Of a stretch of DNA of 64,000 nucleotides, positions 25,088-35,926 are shown in pieces. The DNA lies in assembly GCA_018894105.1 (NCBI GenBank), contig CM032127.1, forward strand, positions 3,319,001 to 3,383,000, read 5' to 3'. The notes under the pieces were generated by a model. That model was not told the origin of the DNA and made no database searches. It was given only the letters and a program-made list of their open reading frames with translations. The DNA is from Jacaranda mimosifolia. Its lineage: Eukaryota > Streptophyta > Magnoliopsida > Lamiales > Bignoniaceae. The position numbers and the translations under genes were made by a program. Within the stretch, counting starts at the first letter, position 1. The number at the start of each line of letters is the position of its first letter.

Positions 25088-25168
25088 TTGAATGCTCTTA
25101 ATGCCAATTGAATGTTGGATGCTCTTAATGTAAATTGAACGTTGGACACTCTTAACGCAAACTGATTG
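25088..25168. repeat. 27-bp tandem triplication
   Basis: Three consecutive 27-bp units starting TTGAATGCTCTTAATG, TTGGATGCTCTTAATG and TTGGACACTCTTAACG at 25088, 25115 and 25142. Divergence is by substitution only. It does not appear to be in a gene. Confidence 0.85.
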
Positions 25169-25963
25169 ATGAAATGGGCAAACTCATGAATGTATCTTTT
25201 TACAATTATTATAACGTTGCTTCTAAATAGACACGACTATTAAAGAGGTTTTCATTGAACTGATGTCTTTCGATAAAAAACAGGTTGAACATATATATTA
25301 GAACTAATTATATAAAATGTTAGAATTGTTAAAGGATGGGTGCTAAAATGAAACAATCATATTTTTTTTTACAATTTTTTATACAAATCACACCTTTCCT
25401 TTTAATTTCTAATTTTTCATCTTTCCATTTTTTCATTTCATTAATTTAGACACTTAAAAACCTTTACCCTCTTTTAATATAAGTGGAAATTTTAAGGGTC
25501 TCCTTCTTCCCTAACCCAACCTCAACTCCCCAATTATAAACCACAATTGTCCTTTAGTTAGGAGAATCTTGTCCTTGAGTTGAGAATAAAAGTTGGGCAT
25601 AACATTTGAATGGAACAAATACACACAGATTATTTAAAGTTGTTGTCCTCTTCAAGGGGAAAAAACCCCATATTTACAAATAAAGTAAAATGCCTTTAAA
25701 TTAATAGTACATTTTGTACATGCTAACCCTAAAAGAAAATTAATGAAGGTCAAATAAGAACTCAATAAATCTAGAAGGAAGTATTGTCCATAATCTACAG
25801 TCAAATACATTTAATGGTGGCATTGTACCTCAAATAAAATAGAAAAAATTTGGTTTGATACAAGAAAAGACAAAGAACAACTGAAAATGATGTGTGGAGG
25901 GTAGATGGGAAATCATGCTGAGAGATGCAAGCTGGGCCTGTCTCCTTTCTAGAAGGTATGCTG

Positions 25964-26127
25964 CATAATTGTTTCTTGCAAGTCCCATAATTCATTTGAG
26001 AAAATGTGGATTTTAATAAATGTCTCTCCATAAAAAGAAAGAAATTTCATAATCGTTTCTTGCAAGTCCCATAATTCATTTGAGAAATTGTGGGTTTTAA
26101 AATGTTTCTCCATAAAAAGAAATATTT
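25964..26127. repeat. 84-bp direct tandem duplication
   Basis: Both units begin with CATAAT(T/C)GTTTCTTGCA and contain AGTCCCATAATTCATTTGAG and TCTCCATAAAAAGAAA. The second unit starts at 26048. The first is slightly longer at its 3' part. High identity suggests a fairly recent duplication. Confidence 0.85.
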
Positions 26128-27651
26128 TTTTTGTTGAAGATTTTAATTTTTAATACCCTATCATCCCATTTGATTTTATTTTTAAAGGCATTTTTAGTTT
26201 CCATGCATTTTTAAAAGTTGAAAAATTAGTTATGAAATGAAAATATAAATTGAGATGTATTTGGATGAAATATTGGAAAGTAATTATTAGAATAGGTTAT
26301 AGGATCGAAAAGTATGTTAATTTATATTTTTTATGTTTAAAAATATTTATTTTTTAAAAATATATGTATATTTTATTATTTGAAAATGATAGTGGGTACT
26401 TTCTATTAAATTAAATTTAAATTTGATTGATGTGTAATATAATGATAGGGTGGGTTTAGAAAGATTTTTGAGAAGAAAATGTATACTTTTTCTGAAAAAA
26501 GTTGTGAGAAAGTATTTATTTCTAATTTTTATTTCAAAATAAAAATGAAAATGGGGCTTGAAAGTGAAAACAAACGGGCTTGTGCTCATTTCAGCTTTAC
26601 GTTATTACTTATTTGGTTTCTTTTCCTAATTCATATTGAAATGCAGTGTATATATATAGAGAACTTTGCCTTTTAATCCCAAAATAGCGAATTTTGAGAA
26701 TTTGATATCACGCTTTGGAAATAGCTAAATTCAATTTTATATATTAATTCTTTCTTACGTTCTTGGTACTGTTGTTAACTTTTAAATAAAAAAGATAATT
26801 ATATTAGAGTTGGGATTTGAATGAGAAAAAAATTGATGTCGACTATATATATTTTAAAAACAATTACAACATCACTACAAAATAATAAATATTATTTTTA
26901 TTTTTATTTTTTTTTCCTCTCTCTTAATCTTTTTCTCTATTTTTGATGCTTCTGTTTTTATTTTTTCCTTTTTTTCTCCATTTTGATTTTTCTCTGTCTA
27001 CATATTTTTCTTGTTTTTTCCTTTTTCCTCTATTTTGTCCTTTTCACTATTTGCCTTTTCTATTTTCTCTTTTATTTTATTATTCTAGTTTTTATATTTT
27101 TCTATTTGTGCAATTTTCCCGTTTTCTTTCAAAAATCTCCCTCTCTCATGAAAAATATAAAACAGTAGATGCTGTGATTATTATATAACAGAAATATGAA
27201 TATCACGAGATGATCTATTATTCTATTTATTTGTGTATTTCAAAATTTATTATAAAGCTCGTAATGATATATGTAATTTTTTTAAAAGATGCTCTAAAAT
27301 ATCATTCAATAGATTTTCTATCCATAAAATTCATATTGCAGGTCAAAATTTGGCAAAATTTTATATCTAGTAAACCCAATTTTTAAACTTTGGGCTTGTA
27401 ATTTATAATTAAGTTTATTAACGTAAGCACAATGGTTTCGCATTGTTGATTTTTAAAGAAAATATTAGAATTTAATTTCATTGTATAATTAAAATTTTTA
27501 TCGTGCATTAAAATTAAAAAGTAAAATATATACATAATAATACTATTAACATATTTTAGAAGGGTTGTGTTGATGGAGAAAGTGGCGAACTGAGGTGCAA
27601 CAGAAAAGACAGAAATTTAAAAAATCGATATACAGAAAGAAGGAAAAAAAT

Positions 27652-27681
<30 letters not shown>
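27652..27681 (+). repeat. 30-G homopolymer followed by (GA)n
   Basis: Thirty consecutive G bases, then aagagagagagagagac, in a strongly purine-rich strand context. Such a run could form G-quadruplex structure and is a common site of sequencing or assembly length error. Confidence 0.9.
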
Positions 27682-27682
<1 letters not shown>

Positions 27683-27989
27683 AGAGAGAGAGAGAGACCA
27701 CTAGAAAAAATAAAAATGAGAGACAAAGAAAGAAAAAAAAAAAAGAATTAATAGAATAAAAGGAATACTGGAAAAGAAGAAGAAGGAAATAGAGAAAAAA
27801 GAAAAGGTGAGAAATTGAGAGAATGGGAAGAATGAAAAATATAAAACATAAATTTGTAGCAATTTTTTTTAATTAAGCATATATCATGAAATTAATAGTT
27901 TTTATTTTTCAACTCAAATTTTAAGGGCAGAATAATTTTTTTCATTAAATAATTAATGGTGGGATTAAAAATGCAATTTATATGACTAA

Positions 27990-28360
27990 GAAGGTGTTTG
28001 GGCTCGAAATATTTTATAAGTTGTTTGAGAACTAATAAGACGTGAAAAAGTATTTAATAAATTTTTTTAAAAAATAGCTTATAAGCTCATAAAATAAACT
28101 GTTATGAACTTATAAACTCTTTTTAAAAAAGTAAGAAGTGCCTAACTTATTTTGAAAATCTTAACAAACTAGCTTAATTTTAATCATATTAATTATAAAA
28201 ATGCCATGATTAACATATTATAAGCTCCGAGATATTATTTTATCCAAATACTTTAAAAACTTAATTTAAAAAAAAAATTAACATCTTATAAACTCAGAAA
28301 ATATCTTATAAGATATAGAAACTTATAAAATCTTTTAAATAAAATTAGCCAAACACCTTC
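27990..28360. mobile_element. Tourist-like MITE, GGTGTTTGG family, copy A
   Basis: 371-bp element with ends GAAGGTGTTTGG and, complemented, GAAGGTGTTTGG. It is flanked by TAA on both sides (27987-27989 and 28361-28363). The interior repeats cttataagctc-like motifs in both orientations. It shares ends, length and interior pattern with 29366-29735. Confidence 0.8.
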
Positions 28361-29365
28361 TAAATTTAGTTCTTTCTAGAAAAATAATATTAAATTCATA
28401 AATCTTCCTATATTATAAGACTAAAATATAACTTCATGCGTTGTGCGCTATGTGTTACTGTGCGGCACGTGCAAGTTGCAACCGGTTACCGTCCCGGAGC
28501 GGAAAAGTTGCAATTTGTTTTGTTTGAGTAAAAACGTGATTGGCTAAATAATACAAATTTACATATAAAATGTAAAATTATATTGAATTTAAAGAATTTC
28601 TAATATACGTATGTATAAATAAATAAATAAATAATCATAAATTTTAGTAAATGTTTATAGATTGAAATTCAATCAAGGAAAATTTCATAAATCATCCTAA
28701 TTTATTAAATACATCATGGTTATGAATTATGTAATGTTCTATGTCCATATACTTAAAAAATGAATTCCACGTAAGATAACAATTGGAATGCGTTTATATA
28801 TTGCAACAACACACGTTTACCCTATAAAGGTTATCCTTGCCCTACAACAAAAATTGACATGATATGGCCATTTACATGTGTTTTGATTCTTTTATTCTGT
28901 TTTATATATGTCTCAAGTATATTAAATATTTTTTTAAAAAAAATATTTAATCAGTATGCCATGAGGTGATATAGGAGATGACACGTATATTTGAACATAT
29001 ATTTCCACCAAAAAACATTAATATTCAATTTTTGAAAGGAATTTTTTCTTTTAATAATATTTGATAATAACACATGATTTAATTCTAATGAAATGATGAA
29101 ATTGCTTATAATGCTTAAATTTATTGTCGAATATGAAAAGCTCAACTTCACGAGGCCTTATTTCATCGACATATATAATGAAAGAGATTTTATCTTTATG
29201 AAAAAACGTCTTAATAAATTAGAAAGGAAAGTTTTTTAAGAATTAATTTAAAATTCTTAATCCCTTGAATATGAATTAAAATTTGATATCATCATTATCG
29301 CAAATATTACCATACCGCAATGACACGTTGAACAAAATAATGCAATTTAAAATTGATTTAACTAA
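28361..29365. other. AT-rich spacer with a short GC-rich patch
   Basis: No gene is visible. A GC-rich patch at about 28436-28515 contains cggCACGTGcaa (a G-box core) and ccggttaccgtcccgg inside otherwise AT-rich DNA. It may be the remnant of an insertion. Confidence 0.5.
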
Positions 29366-29735
29366 GAGGGTGTTTGGGTGAGCTTATAAGCTCCTCAAAA
29401 CATTTTATAAGATGTTTAAGAGTTTATAAGTTGATAAAAAATACTTGGTAAATTTTTTTAAGAAAGAACTTATAAGATCCTAAAATAAGATGTTATAAGC
29501 TTATAAGCTCTTTTAAAAAAAGTAAGGAGACCCTAACTTATTTTTAAGATCTTAACAAACTCCTTCATTTTTAACCATTTTAATTACAAAATTATCATTA
29601 TTAACATCTTATTTTATCCAAACACTTCAACAACTTATTTTAAAAATAAGATATAACATCTTATAAGCTCAAAAAACATATTATAAAATGTAGGAGCTTA
29701 TAAAATATTTTAAATAAGCTTAACCAAACACCCTC
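29366..29735. mobile_element. Tourist-like MITE, GGTGTTTGG family, copy B
   Basis: 370-bp element with ends GAGGGTGTTTGG and, complemented, GAGGGTGTTTGG. It is flanked by TAA duplications (29363-29365 and 29736-29738). The interior carries several gcttataagctc motifs. Same family as 27990-28360, 1.4 kb away. Confidence 0.85.
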
Positions 29736-30898
29736 TAAAGTTAAACAAATCACGCAAAAGAGTTGACAGACTTATGGTCACTTATTGAAATATTGACAAG
29801 CATTAACCAATATTAATAACACGAACCCGACATTTGATAATGCGGATCCATAAATATTAATCATCCATCTAATCCCACTCCTCCAATGTGTACTAAATCC
29901 CATTGAATCCTAAGAAGATTTGTCGGTCCAAAGTCAACGATCAACTACCATAAATAATAAATTAAATATTTTTATTTGAAGGTACACGCATCTACTTAAT
30001 TATGTGTCCATGTGCAGTTATACAGAGCTGTTGTCTGAAATATTAGGTTTATTTTATATTCAAATTTTCCTATTTTCATATGTAATTTTATTTCAACATT
30101 ATCATAATGATGTGCAAATATTTAACTAATTATAAGATTAAAAATTATATTTTAATATAAAATAATAACCTCTGAGTTTTAACGTTTTCTTTATTTCAAG
30201 TCACTCAATTAACAATGATACAATAAATTATTATTTAATTTATTATAGGTCTTATTTATTTAGGCATCTTTTCAAATTATTGAAATGAAAGTATTATTTA
30301 ATTTATTGTAGGTGCCATTACTTCTAGTACTATATATATAAAAAAAAATTATTTCAAAAATAATTAATAAATTTTAATTAATTTTATGGCGTTGGACGTG
30401 GCTCCAACGTACATCATTCCATAGCTAAAAATGAATGAAGCAAACATATTGTTGAAGTTTTAAACAATAAACTTAAAGGGCAAAAAGTTGAGAATATATA
30501 TGAAACCAAACAGGCCCTTGGATTCTGCTGTCACGATAAGATTATCTAAAATTGAATTAGTAATTAATAAACTATAATATATAACAGTAGCTTAGTATAT
30601 TAATATTACCGAATATTAAAGAGTAATATACATTGGGATTCCCAAAACTTTCCACAATTGCAAACTGCATCCTTAATTGTGACCATGTATTGTCTGAGTG
30701 CGTGACATATAAGTCTTTGTTTCTGGGAGTCAGCAGTTTTTTTATAGTTTAGCTGACATAACATTTGAGGATCTTTAATTTATTAAGTCACGGAAGATAT
30801 TCATAATCTCTTGATGCTTTTACTTGAACTTTTTGATGCTCTAAGCTTATTCTTTTGTAAGGATAATCAAATGTACGTATTCGAGGTTGATCATTATG
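29736..30898. other. Gene-free spacer
   Basis: AT-rich sequence without supportable frames. An aaaccaaacaggccctt motif at about 30502 looks like one end of a MITE, but I found no matching second end. Confidence 0.5.
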
Positions 30899-31250
30899 AC
30901 AAGGTACTAGGGCTAAAGTGGACAATTTACATGACATAAATTTATTTTTAAGAGAAAAGTCTTACTTTCGAAAATAAAAAATGTATGTAGGTGGAAGATC
31001 GTGTATACGTTTGACATACTCTTCTGCAAGCTGAAAAAGTCATTCAAATGAAAACAACCAAATAGATTCAATGGACAATGTACTAGGGCTGAAGTGGCCA
31101 ATTTACATGACACAACTTTATTTTTCAGAGAAAAATTTTACTTTCGAAGATGAAAAATGTATATAGGTGGAAGATTGTGTATACATTTGACGTACTCTTA
31201 TGCAAGATTAAAAAATCATTCAAATGAAAACAACCTGATAGATTCAATGG
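30899..31250. repeat. Tandem duplication of a 176-bp unit
   Basis: Two equal-length units, 30899-31074 and 31075-31250, both running from aca(a)(g/t)GTACTAGGGCT to GATTCAATGG. They share GTGGAAGAT and TCATTCAAATGAAAACAACC. They differ by scattered substitutions without length change. Confidence 0.9.
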
Positions 31251-31344
31251 GGTAATATTAGAGATATGAGTTTTAGATATTAGTAAAAAATTACTTTAAA
31301 AGTATGGACTTTACCATATGAAATCACAATTTTCATTGAAATGG

Positions 31345-31516
31345 TGTTTTTTTTTTTTTTTTTAAGTGTAGGAGGATCAACCCAATTTGATTTGAGTACC
31401 TCCCCGCGGCCTCGAATCCACTCTCAATCTAAGGTTAGGATTTGTGCAACTAAAGTTGTTTCGGCCTTTCATCGCTCGTACTAGGGCCACAGTCCCACGT
31501 AATTGGGCTTGGCCTA
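31345..31516 (-). mobile_element. SINE-like retroelement, minus orientation, with target duplication
   Basis: A 172-bp insertion bounded by the perfect 10-bp direct repeat ATTGAAATGG (31335-31344 and 31517-31526). On the minus strand it begins near TAGGCCAAGCCCAATTACG, contains a B-box-like GGATTCGAGGCC, and ends in a poly-A tract (poly-T on the plus strand at 31347-31363). This structure fits a tRNA-derived SINE. The A-box is not clear to me. Confidence 0.75.
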
Positions 31517-31526
31517 ATTGAAATGG

Positions 31527-33258
31527 GTTTACTTATTTCACTTTTGTTTAAGAGTTTAAAAAAAAAAAAAAAGATCTTTACTTTTTTTTTTTTTTTTTTT
31601 TAATAATTTAAATTTGTCATGATAAAAGTAGTAATCCTTTAATTACGTTTATCACCTTTCTTGATGTTCCATATCAATATTTTTTGTTTGAATTTGAAAT
31701 TTAGGTCGGACATATGTTGGGTTAAAGTCGAACTCATTCAAACGAACTAACATATTATCCTAAAAATTAATTGTAATAGTAAAGTACTTTATTAAGTGGC
31801 TATTTTTCTTATCCCATCCATTTCAATTCGTGTTTGTTTTTTACTTGTCACGATTAGATCAAATGTTAGGTGAAGATAGGACAAATTTTGTAAAGAAGAA
31901 TATGGTTTTAGGGGTTAGGTTTACGTGTTCTCACTCCGGGAGGAATCTTATTAGTTAATGCTCGGATTTATTGCCAAATCATACTTGAAATTATGATAGA
32001 TAAACCCCACAATAATCCAATAATAAATGGAACATTTGAGAACTTTTTTAAGAGGTTTTGTGGTTTCTTTCATATTTACGACTTATTCATAAATATTATT
32101 TTTTTTATCAAATATATGTAAATTCAATCACAATCCTATAATGAGAATAATAGATCTTCTCGATCAATCCCTTATCTCTCATTTTTCAAGAATCATAAAA
32201 ATATTCTGTAATCATATTTAATTTAGTTTTATTTTTCTCTATCTCTCTTTTTTCTTCCCCACCTTAAATGCACCTGAAGAAACATTGAATTCATCCTCCA
32301 AACCCTAAATCTCAAATTTAGTCCTTCCGGATGAATTTTCCACCTACTTGGGATAGGCGGTTGCGGGAGGATTGAAGTTTACATTGATTCATCGTGTTCA
32401 GAAATTGTATGTGAGTATAGTTCCTGTCTACCATTGACATCAAAAGGAGATTTTGAAGAGCCAATTTCTCTAGTATGCGGAACATTGAATACATATACAT
32501 TATTACATCTAAATTTCAATCTTATTGAGTATAAGAATTACATTAAATCGAAGACCTCTTGGTTATGGAACCTCAATCTTACTATTTGGGGAAGACTTTA
32601 ATGTGTTATTAATCAAACAAAAACATGCTTTAGAATCTTAGAATATGCTAATTATCCTAAGTCGCACCAACTATTTGCTTATTTAGGTTTAATTGGAGGT
32701 GATTAGCATAAGATTCTACAAGCAAGTTCTTACATAAAGTTGTGGGCTTTATTCTATGCATTGAGTGAGGATTACAACCCAACTACCATGACATCATGTA
32801 TTCATAATAATGGAAAGGGAAGTTGAAATATTTTTATATAATCATTTCCCATAGAAATTGAAATTTTCAAATTTCTTGGATAATTAATTGAAAATCATGA
32901 AAGGAATAATTATAATGTTGTTGCACAGGACAAAAGGAGAGAAAAATTTGCTTGAGAATATAACTAAGGCATTTTAGTTCGTTTCTTAAATATTGGTTGA
33001 GAATTGATATATAATAAAGTAAATAAGGCTGCAGGCCAATAGGCCATTCTGCTCTTTCTCCTTCTGACCTCAGCACTTCTTCCCTAAACATATAATAAAT
33101 GTTAGGATAATCCTTGTATAAATTAATAGAACCTATCACTGTTTCAAACAAGTATTCTTTTTTCTTTTTCTTTTTCTATATGTGGTTCCTTTGAAATTTA
33201 ATTTAAAGGGAATGAATTTTAGGTGATTTATTTGTCCTGAAGTTTGTGCACGCAAGAA
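31527..33258. other. Gene-free spacer with poly-A/poly-T tracts
   Basis: Two homopolymer tracts, A (about 31558-31572) and T (about 31580-31601), lie just beyond the SINE. The rest is AT-rich with frequent stops. Weak open stretches near 32318-32500 and 32867-33151 resemble no family. Confidence 0.5.
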
Positions 33259-33330
33259 GCGTTTGTAGTCCAACGGTTAGGATAATTGCCTTCCAAGCAA
33301 TAGACCCGGGTTCGACTCCCGGCAAACGCA
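33259..33330 (+). tRNA. tRNA-Gly (anticodon UCC)
   Basis: 72-nt cloverleaf. The acceptor stem GCGTTTG pairs with CAAACGC, followed by an encoded A; the D-arm region is GTCCAACGGTTAGGAT; the anticodon stem ATTGC/GCAAT closes the loop CTTCCAA with anticodon TCC; the T-arm is CCGGGTTCGACTCCCGG. A run of T follows at about 33335, as expected for RNA polymerase III termination. No intron. Confidence 0.95.
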
Positions 33331-33828
33331 CTGTCTTTTTTCGCTCAAATCAAAAGTTTTCCTGTTTGCCACCACCTACACAATGTATTTTCCTCTCTTA
33401 AATCTTGAAAAGTCTTCTCTCCGCCTCCTATTCAATCTGGTTTTAAATTCTTGACAGATTGCATAATCCCACGAATCTTGATAAATTCCCCTTGTCTGAC
33501 GGGCGTTGGATTTGTCTTGCACTAATATTTTGGTTGATCCCCCGATTTCATGTGTATCCATCAATTTTCCAATTGTCTTGAAGAGTTAATTAGTGCCATC
33601 TCATTTGATACTAAATAATTTCATTTGGATATGAAATTAGGTCTCTGCAGTATGAACAGTACATCTGGGGAACAACTAATAATGCATAATATTCTTGATT
33701 TTGATGAAAAAGGCATTTAGACTTGCAGTTTTGATTTAAACATGGTGTAATTCTCCTTTAAATATTGCTTTGAAAGTTTAAGTAGATGTAAACCTTAACT
33801 AAGAAAGGGAAAAAGGGCTTTATTATGT
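33331..33828. other. Short spacer before the BAHD gene
   Basis: Pol III terminator T-run, then AT-rich DNA and the presumed 3' region of the BAHD gene. The open stretch 33376-33564 has no recognisable product. Confidence 0.5.
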
Positions 33829-35327
33829 CTAAGACTGCATTTTGTTCAACCCCATCAAAATGGTTGGAGCAAATTGCTGGATCAGTGCATCTTCGATAAG
33901 CTTTCCAGCTTCATCTTCTGGAAGTGTGACTGCCACCACTCTACTGTACGGCCCGTCGTCTTCCGGAGACGGAAGAATAAGTATCTGCCCTGGTCCAACA
34001 GCTGGCTCAATATAGTATGAAACCCGAAGTGGGCTTGAATTATCTTCAAAAATAGCAGAATATGACTCCACATTTTCTAAACTGGCACAAATCAGATCAG
34101 GACCATTCATCCATGGTGGAGTTCTGCAGTTTTCTCCTTCCAACCACTCAATCAGGCTCATAACCTCATCTCTGTCCATTCTTGAAACTGCTTCGTTTAT
34201 AAAAGCAGCAGCTTTAGGCACTTCATTTTCATCTAATACATCTCCTTGCACCCTTTTATACACCATGCAGTTCCCAAAGAATCCCTTGTCCAAACCTAGA
34301 ACTTTTCGCATGTCTAAACAAATAGACATGTCAACTAAAGTACTTTTCCTTCTCTTTACCTTGCTGACACATGACCAGAATAGCGCAGCCAAGGCCTGGA
34401 AGGGCATCAAGCTCGGCTCGTGATGTTGTGCATTTGGGGTTGCCACTCCAGCCATGGAAATGCAACCTCTTACCATTTCTTGATCGAATTTAAGAGTGAT
34501 AGTAGTTTGTTTTGCATATGATACTATTGGAGCTAAATTTTCTATAACTGATTTGTAGTGCTTGATCAAGTAAGGTTGGAGATTGGAGTTTTTGTTTCCT
34601 TTTCTTGGCAAGGGGTGGAATAAAGGTGGAGATATAATTTTGCCTCTCAACATTGTGTCTGCCCATGCTTTGATCATCATGGTGGCGCAAATGGGATCGG
34701 ATAGTAGATGAGTGCAGCTCAAGCCAATTGCTAGCCCACCACCTTCAAATTCAGTGATCTGCAGGCAGAAACTTTTACTAGTTCAAATCTCTCAAGTATT
34801 TGCCATCTTTTGAAAACTACTTCATTTTTGTAGCTAATGAAGTGGAGAGTTGTAGGATTGTAATCTTTTCTGGAAGCCCAAAAAGCATTACTTTTTAGGC
34901 TTATCCCTACCTGAACATAAAAAGTAGACCAGAAATATGGCTTGTGGAACATTTCCTCCCAGTGAACCAGCTTGAGCTCCTTTTCTCTATCAACATTCTG
35001 TAGCCACTCATCCACAGTTCCCTTCGCCTCTGCTTCCACCATTCTTACTCCGGCATCATTGCATTTAACCGTCCAGTGCCCATCAGGGGTCCTCAGCAAT
35101 CGTCCTGTGACTACTGGAAATGCAGTTAGCATCTCAGATATAGATTCTCTGAGCTTCTTTGTCAGTTCTCCAGCCCTTCTTTTTCTGGGAAAGTTGTAAT
35201 AGAACACCATACGGAGATAATTACGTTCCATTATTCGATCGAGAACTGATAGTGGGCTGAATTTTCCTGGCTGCACAGGTTTAGTGCTGACCACAGTTCG
35301 TTTGCAGATGAACGAAACTTCAGCCAT
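33829..35327 (-). CDS. BAHD-family acyltransferase, CER2-like, lacking DFGWG
   Basis: Two exons (34911..35327 and 33829..34758) encode 448 residues of the BAHD fold, normally a soluble acyl-CoA-dependent acyltransferase. The HxxxD motif is present as SCTHLLSDP just after the intron. At the position of the structural DFGWG motif it reads SSPLRVSYYIEP, so that motif is absent. Loss of DFGWG and the segment ITEFEGGGLAIGLS, together with VAVTLPEDEAGKL near the end, recall CER2/CER26/Glossy2-like proteins, which assist KCS condensing enzymes in making very long acyl chains. Membership is inferred, and other divergent BAHD clades remain possible. I chose the start at MAEVSF; the frame stays open 44 codons further to 35459, but that stretch looks like leader. 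The intron is GT-AG, phase 0. Confidence 0.85.
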
Positions 35328-35926
35328 CGGGGGGAACTTTTTACTAGTTTCTGGTGCGTATCGGTATATGTTAGCATTTTTAGCCTTTTGTAGTTGTGGG
35401 AAAGGGAGAAAACTACCCCATAATTGTTGGGGAAATGAATTCTTCATGAATTGTTGCAACTGATTTTAGTTTTGCCATGCAGATTAGATTGTTGCCTGAA
35501 AAAAATAAAAAAGAAAAAAAAAAATTCTTCCCTTCGCCTGTTATCTGCAATTTTTCTGAAGAGTTCTAATGAAAATTCATTTATCAAATGCAAAAAGAGC
35601 TAAAAATTAGAGTAAAATCAGACAGTTATGTTATTTATTGGAGGATTTCCTATTGACAAGATGCATCTTGTATTCATCCTAGTGGCCAGCACAATGTCAA
35701 GCTTAGAAGTTTAAATGAAAAGGAAAGATCGTTAAGAACAAAAACAAAAGCACAAAAAGGATGAATTATAGAAAGAGAAGAAACTTTGAGTCCCTATCAT
35801 TACAAATACACTTTCTTGGTTTATATCAGCAGCCACATTCTGTTCATTATCAGAAAAAAACTTCACCAGCAATAAATTTACCACAAGATTTGAATTAAAT
35901 GAGAGAAATTAACTTCTTCAAGAACT
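35328..35926. other. Intergenic: BAHD upstream region and 3' region of FAD monooxygenase 1
   Basis: Tightly packed same-strand neighbours. The frame of the BAHD gene continues open to 35459. No other gene is seen. Confidence 0.5.

Larger units (their letters stand above)
24562..27989. other. Gene-free region with small tandem repeats and skewed simple sequence
   Basis: No gene is supported. It includes a 27-bp triplication (25088-25168), an 84-bp duplication (25964-26127), a pyrimidine-rich stretch (about 26895-27150), and a purine-rich stretch with a 30-G run (about 27595-27840). Open frames at 26943-27188 are only poly-pyrimidine sequence. Confidence 0.6.

Noticed and set aside
26943..27188. 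Hydrophobic 81-codon frame
   Set aside because: It is the translation of a poly-pyrimidine tract (Phe/Leu/Ser only).
25081..27681. CRISPR-like interpretation of the short repeats
   Set aside because: Repeats are directly adjacent with no spacers, and the genome is that of a plant.
30494..30520. AAACCAAACAGGCCC motif resembling a MITE end
   Set aside because: No partner end found within a plausible distance.
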